Program-made: the position numbers and the translations under genes
Notes under the pieces: model-generated
What the model saw: the letters and a program-made list of their open reading frames with translations, nothing else
Databases searched by the model: none
Told to the model about the DNA's origin: nothing
Assembly: GCF_040499845.1 (NCBI RefSeq)
Contig: NZ_CP159342.1
Coordinates: forward strand, 1,860,001 to 1,924,000
Length of the DNA: 64,000 bases
Direction of reading: 5' to 3'
Source of the DNA: Micromonospora sp. CCTCC AA 2012012
GTDB lineage: Bacteria; Actinomycetota; Actinomycetes; Mycobacteriales; Micromonosporaceae
Part shown: piece after piece, positions 24,865-33,031 of the stretch
Position numbering within the stretch: position 1 is the first letter of the stretch
How the letters are laid out: each line of letters starts with the position of its first letter

Positions 24865-25650
24865 TCAGGGCCACCGGCCCGACCGTCGGGGCCGCCGCAC
24901 CGCCGCCCGCCGGTCCTGCACCGCCCACGTGGTGATCCGCCACAGCGCCTCCGCCACGATCAGCGGGCTCATCTTGCTGTCGCCGTGTTCCCGCTCGGCG
25001 AACGTGATCGGCACCTCCACGATCCGCACCCCGGCCCGGTGCGCCAGCCGGGACAGCTCCACCTGGAACGAGTAGCCCTGCGACCGGACCGACGCCAGGT
25101 CGATCGCGTCCAGCACCGTCGACCGGTACACCCGGTAGCCGCCGGTGGCGTCGGAGACGGGCATGCCCAGCGCCAGCCGCGCGTACAGGTTGCCGCCGCG
25201 CGACAGCAGCAGCCGCCGCAGCGGCCAGTTCACCACCCGCGCGCCCCGCGTCCACCGCGACCCGATCACCACGTCGGCGTCGCGGGCGGCGGCCAGCAGC
25301 GCCGGCAGGTCCTCCGGGGCGTGCGACCCGTCGGCGTCCATCTCTACCACCGCGTCGTAGCCGCGCTGCCGCGCCCACGCGAACCCCGCCAGGTACGCCG
25401 CGCCGAGGCCCTCCTTGCCGGGCCGGTGCAGCACGTGCACCCGCTCGTCGGTGCGGGCGAGGGCGTCGGCGACCGCGCCGGTGCCGTCGGGGCTGTTGTC
25501 GTCGGCGATCAGGACGTCCACCGCCGGCGCGGCGGCCCGCACCCGCGCCACGATCCCGCTGACGTTGTCGGCCTCGTTGTAGGTCGGCACGACCACGACG
25601 ACGCGTCCCACCCCGCCGACGGTCGTCCTGTCGGCTGCCTGGCTCACCAC
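24865..25650 (-). CDS. ppm1: Polyprenol monophosphomannose synthase (Ppm1 catalytic domain type)
   Basis: A 261-residue GT2 glycosyltransferase. The nucleotide-sugar motifs are VVVVVPTYNEADNVSGIVAR, VLIADDNSPDGTGAVADAL and AVVEMDADGSHAPEDLP (the DxD-type metal site). The family end is GYSFQVELSRLAHRAGVRIV with EVPITFAEREHGDSKMS. It transfers mannose from GDP-mannose to polyprenol phosphate on the inner membrane face, supplying lipoglycan and protein mannosylation. In Mycobacterium tuberculosis this domain is fused behind an Lnt-like domain; here the two are separate adjacent genes, with lnt 27 bases upstream. The start is GTG. Confidence 0.9.
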   Translation of the reverse strand: MVSQAADRTTVGGVGRVVVVVPTYNEADNVSGIVARVRAAAPAVDVLIADDNSPDGTGAVADALARTDERVHVLHRPGKEGLGAAYLAGFAWARQRGYDAVVEMDADGSHAPEDLPALLAAARDADVVIGSRWTRGARVVNWPLRRLLLSRGGNLYARLALGMPVSDATGGYRVYRSTVLDAIDLASVRSQGYSFQVELSRLAHRAGVRIVEVPITFAEREHGDSKMSPLIVAEALWRITTWAVQDRRAAVRRPRRSGRWP

Positions 25651-25677
25651 TGTCCCGCCTTCCGCCGGCGTCGCTGC

Positions 25678-27285
25678 TCAGCCGGGGGTGACCTCCCGGC
25701 GGCGACGCAGCACCGCCGCGCCGGCCAGGGCCGCGACGGCGAGCGCCGCCAGGGCCACCTCGGGCCACACCCCGGCCCGGGTGGCGGGGGTATGCCCGTC
25801 CCCGAGCCGCATCTGCCGGACCACCACCTCGGCGGTGTTGAATCCGGTGGCCCCGGATACCCGCCCGTCGGGGGTAACGAACCCGGACACCCCGACCGTG
25901 GAGGCCATCAGCGCCGCCCGGCCGTGCTCCACGGCCCGCAGCCGCACCATGGCCAACTGCTGCCGGGCCTCGGCGACGTCGAAGGTGGCGTTGTTGGTCT
26001 GCACCACCAGCAGCTGCGCCCCGCCGGTGACGGTGTCGCGGACCAGGCCGTCGTAGGCGACCTCGAAGCAGATGACGTCGCCGACGGTGGCCGGCCCGGT
26101 GTCCAGCACGCCCGGGGTGGTGCCGGGCACGAAGTCGGAGCGGACCCGGTCCACCTCGGCGCTGACCTTGCGGGCGATGTCCCGCAGCGGCACGTACTCG
26201 GCGAACGGGACGGGATGCCGTTTGGTGTACAACTGCCCCAGGTCGGGGCCGCTGCCGGGCCGCCACAGCAGGCCGGCGTTGCGGACCTGTCCCTGGCCGG
26301 GGCCGAGCAGCACCGCGCCGACCAGGATCGGCGCGCCGATCACGTCGGCGGCCTGGGAGATCCGGTAGCCGGCGCCCGGGTTGCGCAGCGGGTCGATGTC
26401 GCTGGAGTTCTCCGGCCACACCACCAGGTCGGGGCGGCGCTGCGCGCCGGCGGTGACCTGCGCGGCGAGGCGGAGGGTGGCGTCGACGTGGTTGTTGAGC
26501 ACGGCCTGCCGCTGGGCGTTGAAGTCCAGCCCGAGGCGGGGCACGTTGCCCTGCACGATCGCGACGGTGACGGTGTCGCCGCCGCCGCGGACCCCGGCCG
26601 GCACGGCCAGGCCGACGGCGAGGACGGCGACGAGCGCGGCGACCGCCCCCGCCACGGGCCGCCACGCCCGCGTCGGCCGCCAGCGCCGCCAGCCGAGGGT
26701 GACCAGCAGCCCGCCGGTCAGCGCCACCGCGAAGGTGACCAGCGGCGCGCCGCCGAGCGCGGCGAGCCGCAGCAGCGGCGAGGTGTCCTGGCTGAACGCC
26801 AGCCGACCCCACGGGAACCCGCCGAACGGGGTGCGGTCACGCAGCGCCTCCTGCCCGACCCACAGCACCCCGGTCACCGCCGGCCACGCCGCCCGGTGCC
26901 GGTCGACCAGCGGCGACACCCAGGCGGTGGCCGCGCCGAGCAGCGCCAGGTAGCCGGCCTGCAGCAGCGACAGCAGCACCCACGGCAGGTAGCCGGTGTG
27001 CAGGTTGGTCCACTCCAGCAGCGGCGCGAAGAGCGTCACGCCGGCCAGGAAGCCCAGCCCGGCGCCGGCGCGCAGCCGCCGCCGGTGGACGGCCGCGGCC
27101 AGCAGCGCCACGCCGACCGGCGCGAGCGGCCACACCCCGTACGGGGGGAACGCCGCCAGCAGCGCCAGCCCGGCCACCACGGCCAGCGGCACGGCCACCG
27201 TCAACGGCAGGGGACGGGGCGTGCCCGCGTCGCGGGCCCCGTCGGTGGCCTGCGTCTCTTCCCGGTCGAGCGTCGTCACCGGCAC
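25678..27285 (-). CDS. lnt: Apolipoprotein N-acyltransferase
   Basis: A 535-residue protein. An N-terminal domain of about six to seven membrane helices is followed by a nitrilase-fold domain and a C-terminal helix. The catalytic triad is visible: Glu in LVVWPENSSD (about residue 292), Lys in LYTKRHPVPFAEYVP (about 355) and Cys in DVICFEVAYD (about 406). It adds the third acyl chain to lipoproteins such as the family 5 binding protein at 47149. Two close GTG codons (27285, 27279) can start it; the second has GAGG better placed. Adjacent ppm1 is likely co-transcribed, as in mycobacteria where the two domains are fused or cooperate. Confidence 0.93.
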   Translation of the reverse strand: MPVTTLDREETQATDGARDAGTPRPLPLTVAVPLAVVAGLALLAAFPPYGVWPLAPVGVALLAAAVHRRRLRAGAGLGFLAGVTLFAPLLEWTNLHTGYLPWVLLSLLQAGYLALLGAATAWVSPLVDRHRAAWPAVTGVLWVGQEALRDRTPFGGFPWGRLAFSQDTSPLLRLAALGGAPLVTFAVALTGGLLVTLGWRRWRPTRAWRPVAGAVAALVAVLAVGLAVPAGVRGGGDTVTVAIVQGNVPRLGLDFNAQRQAVLNNHVDATLRLAAQVTAGAQRRPDLVVWPENSSDIDPLRNPGAGYRISQAADVIGAPILVGAVLLGPGQGQVRNAGLLWRPGSGPDLGQLYTKRHPVPFAEYVPLRDIARKVSAEVDRVRSDFVPGTTPGVLDTGPATVGDVICFEVAYDGLVRDTVTGGAQLLVVQTNNATFDVAEARQQLAMVRLRAVEHGRAALMASTVGVSGFVTPDGRVSGATGFNTAEVVVRQMRLGDGHTPATRAGVWPEVALAALAVAALAGAAVLRRRREVTPG

Positions 27286-27395
27286 CTCACCACGATCACG
27301 CGCCGAAGGCTACCCGTTCCGGCCCGCCCGGCGTCGCTGTGGTGGCCGGCCCGGGCCCTTCGCGTCCGATGTTCCGGCCCTGCCCGTGACGCTCC

Positions 27396-27761
27396 CTAGT
27401 CGGGCAGGTGGATCACCGGCAGGTCCCCGTCGCCGTAGCGCGGTTCCCCGGTCAGGATCGGGGCGTCGTGCTCCAGGCAGGCCAGCACCGTGGTCGCCAG
27501 GTCCACCCGGCCGGTGAAGCCCCGCCAGTACGCCAGTTCCTGCCAGGACGCGGCGGCCGTCGGCAGCACGGCGCACGCGTCCAGACCGAGGAGTCGGCCC
27601 AGCGCCGCCCGGTCCTTGGGGTCGTCCACGACGGCGAGGGTCTCCGCGGCGGTCACGGCGGTCACCCCGAACCGGACCCTGTCGGCGATCACCTCGTGCA
27701 GCGGCTCACCCACGTGCACCGATCCCGCCAGGTACGCCAGCAGCGCGGAGCGGTCCAGCAC
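27396..27761 (-). CDS. PIN-like domain protein, orphan
   Basis: The protein has about 121 residues from GTG 27761 (GTG CTG GAC, giving LDRSALLAYLAG). PIN-fold acidic residues are plausible: Asp in VLDRSALLAYL, Glu in TAVTAAETLAVV, and Asp/Glu in GRVDLATTVLACLEHDAPIL followed by TGEPRYGDGDLPVIHL. The fold resembles VapC-type RNases, although the central Asp near residue 90 (DLATTVLACLEHD) is not in the usual GFDALHV-like setting. The start could be earlier; the frame is open but has no good start codon. No antitoxin gene is seen next to it: the neighbours are lnt and a divergent hydrolase. It could be an antitoxin-less toxin relative. Confidence 0.5.
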   Translation of the reverse strand: MLDRSALLAYLAGSVHVGEPLHEVIADRVRFGVTAVTAAETLAVVDDPKDRAALGRLLGLDACAVLPTAAASWQELAYWRGFTGRVDLATTVLACLEHDAPILTGEPRYGDGDLPVIHLPD

Positions 27762-27848
27762 CAGCCGGACCGGCGGCGCGTCGGGCGTCGTCGTGGTCCC
27801 GCCGCCCGACCGGCCGGATTGTCGTACCCGGTGGGCAGGGTGGTGGGC

Positions 27849-28535
27849 ATGGCAACGACCTACGTGCTGATCCCGGGAGCCGGCGGCGACGCCGCGTTCT
27901 GGCAGCCCCTGGTGGCCGAGCTGTGCCGACGCGGCCACGACGCGGTGCCGGTGCAGCTGCCGGCCGCCGACGAGGAATCCGCCCTGCCGGAATACGCCGC
28001 CGTCGTCCGCGCCGCCGTCGACGGCCACGACGACGTGGTGCTGGTCGCCCAGTCGCTCGGGGCGTTCACCGCGCCGCTGGTGGCCGACCATCCGGCGGTG
28101 CGGCTGCTGGTGCTGCTCAACCCGATGATCCCCGCCCCCGGCGAGACCCCCGGCGAGTGGGGGGACGCCACCGGCCACGGCCCGGCCCGCGCCGCGTACG
28201 CCGCCGCGCAGGGCCGCGACCCCGACGCCCCGGTGGACCTGGCGGTGGACTTCCTGCACGACGTGCCCGACGAGGTGGCCGCGCCGTTGCTGGCCGGTGA
28301 CCGGGCGTCGGAGTCCGAGTCGGTGTTCACCCGACCGAACCCGCTGCGCCGGTGGCCGGACGTGCCGACCCGGGTGGTCTCCGGCCGCGACGACCGGCTC
28401 TTCCCGCTGGAGTTCCAGCGCCGTCTGGCCCGCGAACGGTTGGGCGTCGAGCCCGCCGTGCTGCCCGGCGGGCACCTGCTCGCCATGAGCCAGCCGCGAC
28501 TGCTGGCCGACCTGCTGGAATCCTGGCGCCCCTGA
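27849..28535 (+). CDS. Alpha/beta hydrolase
   Basis: A 228-residue protein. TYVLIPGAGGDAAFWQPLV holds the oxyanion region, VVLVAQSLGAFTAPLVADH carries the nucleophile elbow (AQSLGAF, Ser), VVSGRDDRLFPLEFQRRLAR the Asp, and VLPGGHLLAMSQPR the catalytic His. The lid region is short. The family includes esterases and lactonases; no substrate is evident. It is divergent from the PIN-like gene and followed by a perfect hairpin at 28552-28581. Confidence 0.85.
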   Translation: MATTYVLIPGAGGDAAFWQPLVAELCRRGHDAVPVQLPAADEESALPEYAAVVRAAVDGHDDVVLVAQSLGAFTAPLVADHPAVRLLVLLNPMIPAPGETPGEWGDATGHGPARAAYAAAQGRDPDAPVDLAVDFLHDVPDEVAAPLLAGDRASESESVFTRPNPLRRWPDVPTRVVSGRDDRLFPLEFQRRLARERLGVEPAVLPGGHLLAMSQPRLLADLLESWRP

Positions 28536-28551
28536 CCTGGTGCGGAACGAA

Positions 28552-28581
28552 ATCGGGGCGCGGCGTGAGCCGCGCCCCGAT
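28552..28581 (+). terminator. Perfect 13-pair hairpin terminator
   Basis: ATCGGGGCGCGGC (28552-28564) and GCCGCGCCCCGAT (28569-28581) pair fully around loop GTGA, just after the alpha/beta hydrolase. Confidence 0.85.
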
Positions 28582-28951
28582 GCTCCCAGGCCCTTCCCGG
28601 CCGGTGGGGCGAGAGTGAACGGCGCCGACCTTCGGACCGACCCGACGTGGACTGGCTGCCCCCGCCTGGCCGTTGTCTACTGGCCGTGCCTTTCACCCTG
28701 CCCGTACACCGGTAACCGCGGCCGGTTCGCGCCGCCCCGCCGACCCCCGCCCGCTGGACCTGGCCGCCGCGACTATGAAGGTCGCTCGGCCAGCGGACGA
28801 AGGGACGAAGCGAACAACAGCCACTTCCCGTGGTAGGACTCAAAGACGGTACGTGCTGCACCCCGCCCGCTGTCAACCCACCCCGGCCTGTCGTGTGTTG
28901 CGCCACGGCGTGTCGCGTCGGCGCGTCTCGATGAGCTGACCGTCGGTGCGC
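28582..28951. other. Convergent intergenic region, no gene seen
   Basis: About 370 bases between the ends of the hydrolase and the MutL-like gene. Open frames here are short, GC-rich and without ribosome sites. I see no tRNA or riboswitch fold; the strand toward the lysine operon may hold its terminator, but no strong stem was found. Confidence 0.4.
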
Positions 28952-30286
28952 TCACCGGTCCAGGTGACGGCGCAGCAACGCCCGCGCCGCACCCGGATGC
29001 TCCCCGGCGAGCAGCCCACCGGCGGCCAGCACGTAGTCCACGTCGACGACGGGCCGCGCCGCCCTCGGCAGCGGCCACCCACCGGCGTGGTCGGTCAGCA
29101 CCGCACCCAGCACCCCCGCCGCGTCGGCGGGCACCGCGTGCCGCAACACCCCACCCGAACCCACCAGCAGCCGCACGTCCCGCAGGTCCCGACCGGCCCG
29201 TTCCCCGGTCGCCGCGCCCCGCGCGTGCCGCCGCAACGCCACCGTCGCCGCCAGCGCCGCGATCCGCGCGTCGACCGCCCGGTCGGCGGCACCGCCGGGC
29301 AGGAACCCCGGATCGGCCGCCCGCACCGCCGCCGCGGCCGCCAGGTCACCCTCCTCACCGGCGGCCAGCAGACGTTCCTCCGCGGCGGCCCGCACCACCC
29401 CGGGCGCGCTCCACCGCATGCCCAGGTCCCCCTCGACGGTCCGCGCCCGCCACAACGTGCCGGCGACCTCCCGACCCGGACCGGTGGCCCGCTCGTCCGG
29501 GGTGAGCACCGAGTACACGTCGGTGGTCGCGCCCCCCACGTCCACCACCGCCAGGTCCCCGCCGACGGCGTCCGCGAGGACCTCCACCCCGGTCAGCACC
29601 GCGTCCGGCGTCGCGGCCCGCACCAGCCGCGCGAACCGGCCACCCCGCGACAGCCGCTTCCCGCCGATCACGTGCCGCAGGAACACCTCCCGGATCGCCG
29701 CCCGCGCCGACGCCGGCGCCAACACCCCGATGCGCGGCAGCACGTTGTCGGCCACCGTCACCGGCACCCCCGCACCGGCCAGCACGCCACCCAGCTCGGC
29801 GCGCACGTCGGCGTTGCCCGCCAGGACCACCGGCACCCGCCAGCGGGCCCTCGCCAACCGCGTCGCGTTGTGCGTCAACGTCTCCGCGTCCCCGCCGTCG
29901 GTGCCGCCGACCAGCAGCACCACGTCGGGACGGGCACCGCGCAGCGCCGTCAGATCCGCCGCACCGAGCCGCCCCGCCGCCACGTGCACCACGTTCGCGC
30001 CCGCCGACAACCCCACCCGCCGGCCGGCCTGCGCCGTGACCAGAGGCTCGTAGCCGATCACCGCCAACCGCAACCCACCACCGGCCGACGAACACACGTA
30101 CCAGGGAACGTCGCGGACCCCGAGACCGGCGGTCGCCGCGCCCACCGCGGCGTCCAGGCCGTGCAGCACATCCGAGCCCACGGTGGTGGGCGCCGACGCC
30201 GCCGCGACCAGCGCGCCCGCGTCGAGGTCCACCACCGCCGCCTTCGTGTACGTGGACCCGACGTCCGCGCAGACCGCGACGTTCAC
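28952..30286 (-). CDS. MutL/GlmL-like actin-fold protein, likely lysine 5,6-aminomutase reactivase
   Basis: A 444-residue protein of the glutamate mutase L family. The actin-like phosphate loop 1 is VCADVGSTYTKAAVVDLDAG, a second ATP loop is LAVVDVGGATTDVYSVLTPD, and the segment CSSAGGGLRLAVIGYEP lies between them. Family members reactivate B12-dependent mutases and eliminases by exchanging damaged cobalamin with ATP. Here it is the last gene of the lysine operon, overlapping kal by 4 bases, so its client is most likely KamDE, a B12/PLP enzyme prone to inactivation. Direct evidence is positional. Confidence 0.8.
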   Translation of the reverse strand: MNVAVCADVGSTYTKAAVVDLDAGALVAAASAPTTVGSDVLHGLDAAVGAATAGLGVRDVPWYVCSSAGGGLRLAVIGYEPLVTAQAGRRVGLSAGANVVHVAAGRLGAADLTALRGARPDVVLLVGGTDGGDAETLTHNATRLARARWRVPVVLAGNADVRAELGGVLAGAGVPVTVADNVLPRIGVLAPASARAAIREVFLRHVIGGKRLSRGGRFARLVRAATPDAVLTGVEVLADAVGGDLAVVDVGGATTDVYSVLTPDERATGPGREVAGTLWRARTVEGDLGMRWSAPGVVRAAAEERLLAAGEEGDLAAAAAVRAADPGFLPGGAADRAVDARIAALAATVALRRHARGAATGERAGRDLRDVRLLVGSGGVLRHAVPADAAGVLGAVLTDHAGGWPLPRAARPVVDVDYVLAAGGLLAGEHPGAARALLRRHLDR

Positions 30287-30675
30287 GCCGCCGGCGGCAC
30301 GACCACCGTGCCCGTCGCGGTCACCGCCACGATCGGCTCCGCCAGCACCTCCGCCGCCGACTCACCCCGGTCCGGGCGGCCCCGACACACCACCCGCGCC
30401 GCGAAGTCGATGGTGCGGCTGCGGGTGCCCACCCGGGTCACCGTCGCCGTCACCTCCAGCACGTCACCCGCCTTCATCGGCGCCCGGAACTGCACATCCG
30501 CGTACGACGCGAACAACCCCTCGTCACCGTCGGTACGGATACACACCTCCGTCGCCACATCCCCGAACAACCCCATCGCGTACGCCCCGTCGACCAGGTT
30601 CCCCGCGTAGTGGGCGTGCGAGTACGGCACATACCGGCGGTGCACCACGGTCAACCCGACCCGGGAATCGCTCAT
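30283..30675 (-). CDS. kal: 3-aminobutyryl-CoA ammonia lyase (Kal-like)
   Basis: A 130-residue hotdog-fold protein. MSDSRVGLTVVHRRYVPYSH opens with the Kal-type sequence, then AHYAGNLVDGAYAMGLFGDV holds the hotdog helix with the lyase His/Gly region, and VQFRAPMKAGDVLEVTATVT is the typical hotdog strand pair. In the lysine fermentation pathway Kal removes ammonia from L-3-aminobutyryl-CoA to give crotonyl-CoA. The length fits the clostridial enzyme. It overlaps kamE (ATGA, 4 bases) and the MutL-like gene (4 bases). A general thioesterase is the alternative; operon context favours Kal. Confidence 0.8.
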   Translation of the reverse strand: MSDSRVGLTVVHRRYVPYSHAHYAGNLVDGAYAMGLFGDVATEVCIRTDGDEGLFASYADVQFRAPMKAGDVLEVTATVTRVGTRSRTIDFAARVVCRGRPDRGESAAEVLAEPIVAVTATGTVVVPPAA

Positions 30676-31469
30676 CGCTTGGCCTTCCTGTCCGTAATCA
30701 ACGCGTGAACCAGGTAACTGGCGACCTCACCGGGCGTGGTGCCCCGACCGAAGATCCGGTCCACGCCCAACTCGCCGGTCATCGTCTCGTCGAACCGGGG
30801 CCCACCCACGATCAGCAGCGGCCGCTTCCCCGCCGGCATCGCCTCCCGGAACGCCGCCGACATCTCCCGCGTGTTGTGCAGATGCGCGTCCCGCTGCGTC
30901 ACCACCTGCGACACCAGCACCGCGTCGGCCTTCTCCACCCGGGCCGCCTCCACCAACTCCGGAACGCTGACCTGCGCCCCCAGGTTGGTGACCTTCAACT
31001 CCCGGTAGTACTCCAGGCCCTTCTCCCCCGCGATGCCCTTCACGTTCAGGATCGCGTCGATCCCCACCGTGTGCGCGTCCGTGCCGATGCACGCCCCCAC
31101 CACCGACAACTTCCGCCGCAACTTCTGCTTCACCACCGCGTTGACCTCCTTGGCCGACAGCAGCGGAAAGTCCCGCTCCACCACGTGCACCTTCGACATG
31201 TCCACCAGATGGTTGACCCGCCCGTACACCACGAAGAACGTGAACGCGTCACTCATCGGCTTGGCGTGCACCAGCATCGCCGGGTCGATGCCCATCTTGT
31301 TGGCGAGCTGGATCGCCGCACCCTCGGCCCGCTTGTCGTGCGGCACCGGCAGGGTGAAACTGACCTGCACCATCCCGTCGCCGCTGGTGTCCCCGTACGG
31401 ACGCACGATGCGCCGGTCACCCGACTCCACCGGATGCCCGTGCACGGCGCTGCGCTCCTCGCTGCTCAT
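30672..31469 (-). CDS. kamE: Lysine 5,6-aminomutase beta subunit (B12-binding)
   Basis: A 265-residue protein. The base-off cobalamin motif DxHxxG is present as GTDAHTVGID (Asp131, His133, Gly136) within SVVGACIGTDAHTVG. The PLP-anchoring Lys is in AILNVKGIAGEKGLEYY at residue 144, the position reported for Lys144-beta of the clostridial enzyme. An N-terminal dimerisation/PLP region precedes the Rossmann domain, as in family members. With KamD it moves the epsilon-amino group of lysine or beta-lysine to C5 using adenosylcobalamin and PLP. It overlaps kal and kamD by 4 bases each. Confidence 0.93.
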   Translation of the reverse strand: MSSEERSAVHGHPVESGDRRIVRPYGDTSGDGMVQVSFTLPVPHDKRAEGAAIQLANKMGIDPAMLVHAKPMSDAFTFFVVYGRVNHLVDMSKVHVVERDFPLLSAKEVNAVVKQKLRRKLSVVGACIGTDAHTVGIDAILNVKGIAGEKGLEYYRELKVTNLGAQVSVPELVEAARVEKADAVLVSQVVTQRDAHLHNTREMSAAFREAMPAGKRPLLIVGGPRFDETMTGELGVDRIFGRGTTPGEVASYLVHALITDRKAKR

Positions 31470-33031
31470 CGGGTCAGTCCCTCCTCGAGCAGCTCCGACG
31501 CGGGGTTGTAGTAGTCCGCCTCGTGCCGCGCCACACCGTCGAGACCCTTGCCCCGGTCCGCCGGCCGCTTCATGATCCCGAACGTGCCCTCGGCGATCGC
31601 CGTCAACAACGACTGATCCCCGATCCGCTCCAGCAGATCCACCGCCTCACCCAGGACCCGGTTCGCGCGCTGCTGGATGAACCCACCCGACGCCGGCACG
31701 AAATCCTCGTGCAACCCACCCGCGGCACTCAACACGTACCGCACGTTCTGCAAGGCGATGTCCCGGTCCGACAACCACGGCGTCACCACCGCCTCCGTCA
31801 TCATCCCCACCAGCAGAATGCCCTGCCCGGTCATCGTGCCCACCAGGTTGAAGAACCCGTCCAGCAGGTTCCCCCGGAACACGTCACCCGTCATGTGCTT
31901 CGTCGGCGGCATCCACTTCAACGGCGCGTCCGGGAACAACTCCCGCGCCAACAACGCGTGCGCCAACTCCAACCGGAACGACTCCGGCACATCCGGATTG
32001 ATCTCGAACGCGTGCCCCAGACCCAACTGCCAGTCCGCCAACCCCGCCTCATGCGCGAAGAACTCGTTCAGCAGCTGCGACACCGTCACCGTGTGCGCCT
32101 CATCCACCGCGTCCGCAGTGGTCAGGTAGTTGTCCTCACCGGTGTTGATGATGATCCCCGCCCGCGCGTGCACCTGCCGCGAGAACCGCTGGTCCACGAA
32201 CGTCCGGATCGGGTTGATGTCCCGGAACAGGATCCCGTACATCGAGTCGTTCAGCATCATGTCCAGCCGCTCCAGGCCGGCCAGCGTCGCCATCTCCGGC
32301 ATGCACAGACCCGACGCGTAGTTCGTCAGCCGCACGTACCGCCCCAACTCCCGCGACGAGGAGTCCAACGCCGCCCGCATCAGCCGGAAGTTCTCCTGCG
32401 TCGCGTACGTGCCGGCGAACCCCTCCCGGGTCGCACCCTCCGGCACATAGTCCAACAGCGACTGACCCGTCGACCGGATCACCGCGATGACATCCGCACC
32501 CGCCCGCGCCGCCGCCTGCGCCTGCGGAATGTCCTCGTAGATGTCCCCAGTCGCCACGATCAGATAGATCCACGGCCGCTGCTTCGGATCCCCGTACCGC
32601 TTCACCAGCCGGTCCCGCTCGACCCGGCGCCGATCCACCTGCCGCACCCCGGCGCCCACCGCCTTGCGGGCCGCCCGCCGCGCCGCCGTCGCGGCCCTAC
32701 CGGTGGGCTGGATGAACCGCACCGACCCGGCCGCGGCCTTCTGCGCCAGCAACGTCACATCCGCGATGTCCTCCCGGACCAGGGCGTCGAACACCGGCGC
32801 CGCCACCCCGTGCCCCAGACCCACGTCCGCGACCACCGCGTCGACGAGCCGGTTCACCCACGGAATGCCGTCCGGGTCCGCACCCGTCACCCCCGCCAAC
32901 CGCAGCACCGCCCGCTCCACCGACACCGTCGTGTGGCTGCGCGCCAGATCCACCACCGGCTGCCCCGCCCGCCGCGCCAACTCCCGCGCCCGCGCCACCA
33001 GCACCGGATCCAGGTCAAGCTTCCCTGTCAC
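31466..33031 (-). CDS. kamD: Lysine 5,6-aminomutase alpha subunit
   Basis: A 521-residue TIM-barrel subunit. Conserved stretches are RFIQPTGRAATAARRAARKA, RYGDPKQRPWIYLIVATGDI (a basic substrate-site loop), QAQAAARAGADVIAVIRSTG, FFAHEAGLADWQLGLGHAFE and MPPTKHMTGDVFRGNLLDGF. These match the KamD family, which binds substrate, PLP and cobalamin at the barrel face. It forms the active heterodimer with KamE. The GTG start overlaps the stop of the upstream amidohydrolase, and its end overlaps kamE by 4 bases. Length and motifs are normal. Confidence 0.93.
   Translation of the reverse strand: MTGKLDLDPVLVARARELARRAGQPVVDLARSHTTVSVERAVLRLAGVTGADPDGIPWVNRLVDAVVADVGLGHGVAAPVFDALVREDIADVTLLAQKAAAGSVRFIQPTGRAATAARRAARKAVGAGVRQVDRRRVERDRLVKRYGDPKQRPWIYLIVATGDIYEDIPQAQAAARAGADVIAVIRSTGQSLLDYVPEGATREGFAGTYATQENFRLMRAALDSSSRELGRYVRLTNYASGLCMPEMATLAGLERLDMMLNDSMYGILFRDINPIRTFVDQRFSRQVHARAGIIINTGEDNYLTTADAVDEAHTVTVSQLLNEFFAHEAGLADWQLGLGHAFEINPDVPESFRLELAHALLARELFPDAPLKWMPPTKHMTGDVFRGNLLDGFFNLVGTMTGQGILLVGMMTEAVVTPWLSDRDIALQNVRYVLSAAGGLHEDFVPASGGFIQQRANRVLGEAVDLLERIGDQSLLTAIAEGTFGIMKRPADRGKGLDGVARHEADYYNPASELLEEGLTR

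Noticed and set aside
28540..28836. A small plus-strand frame after the alpha/beta hydrolase
   Set aside because: It starts inside a perfect terminator hairpin and has no ribosome site or recognisable sequence.
30672..33031. D-ornithine 4,5-aminomutase instead of lysine 5,6-aminomutase
   Set aside because: The separate alpha and beta subunits, Lys144 context and neighbouring kamA, kdd and kal support the lysine enzyme.
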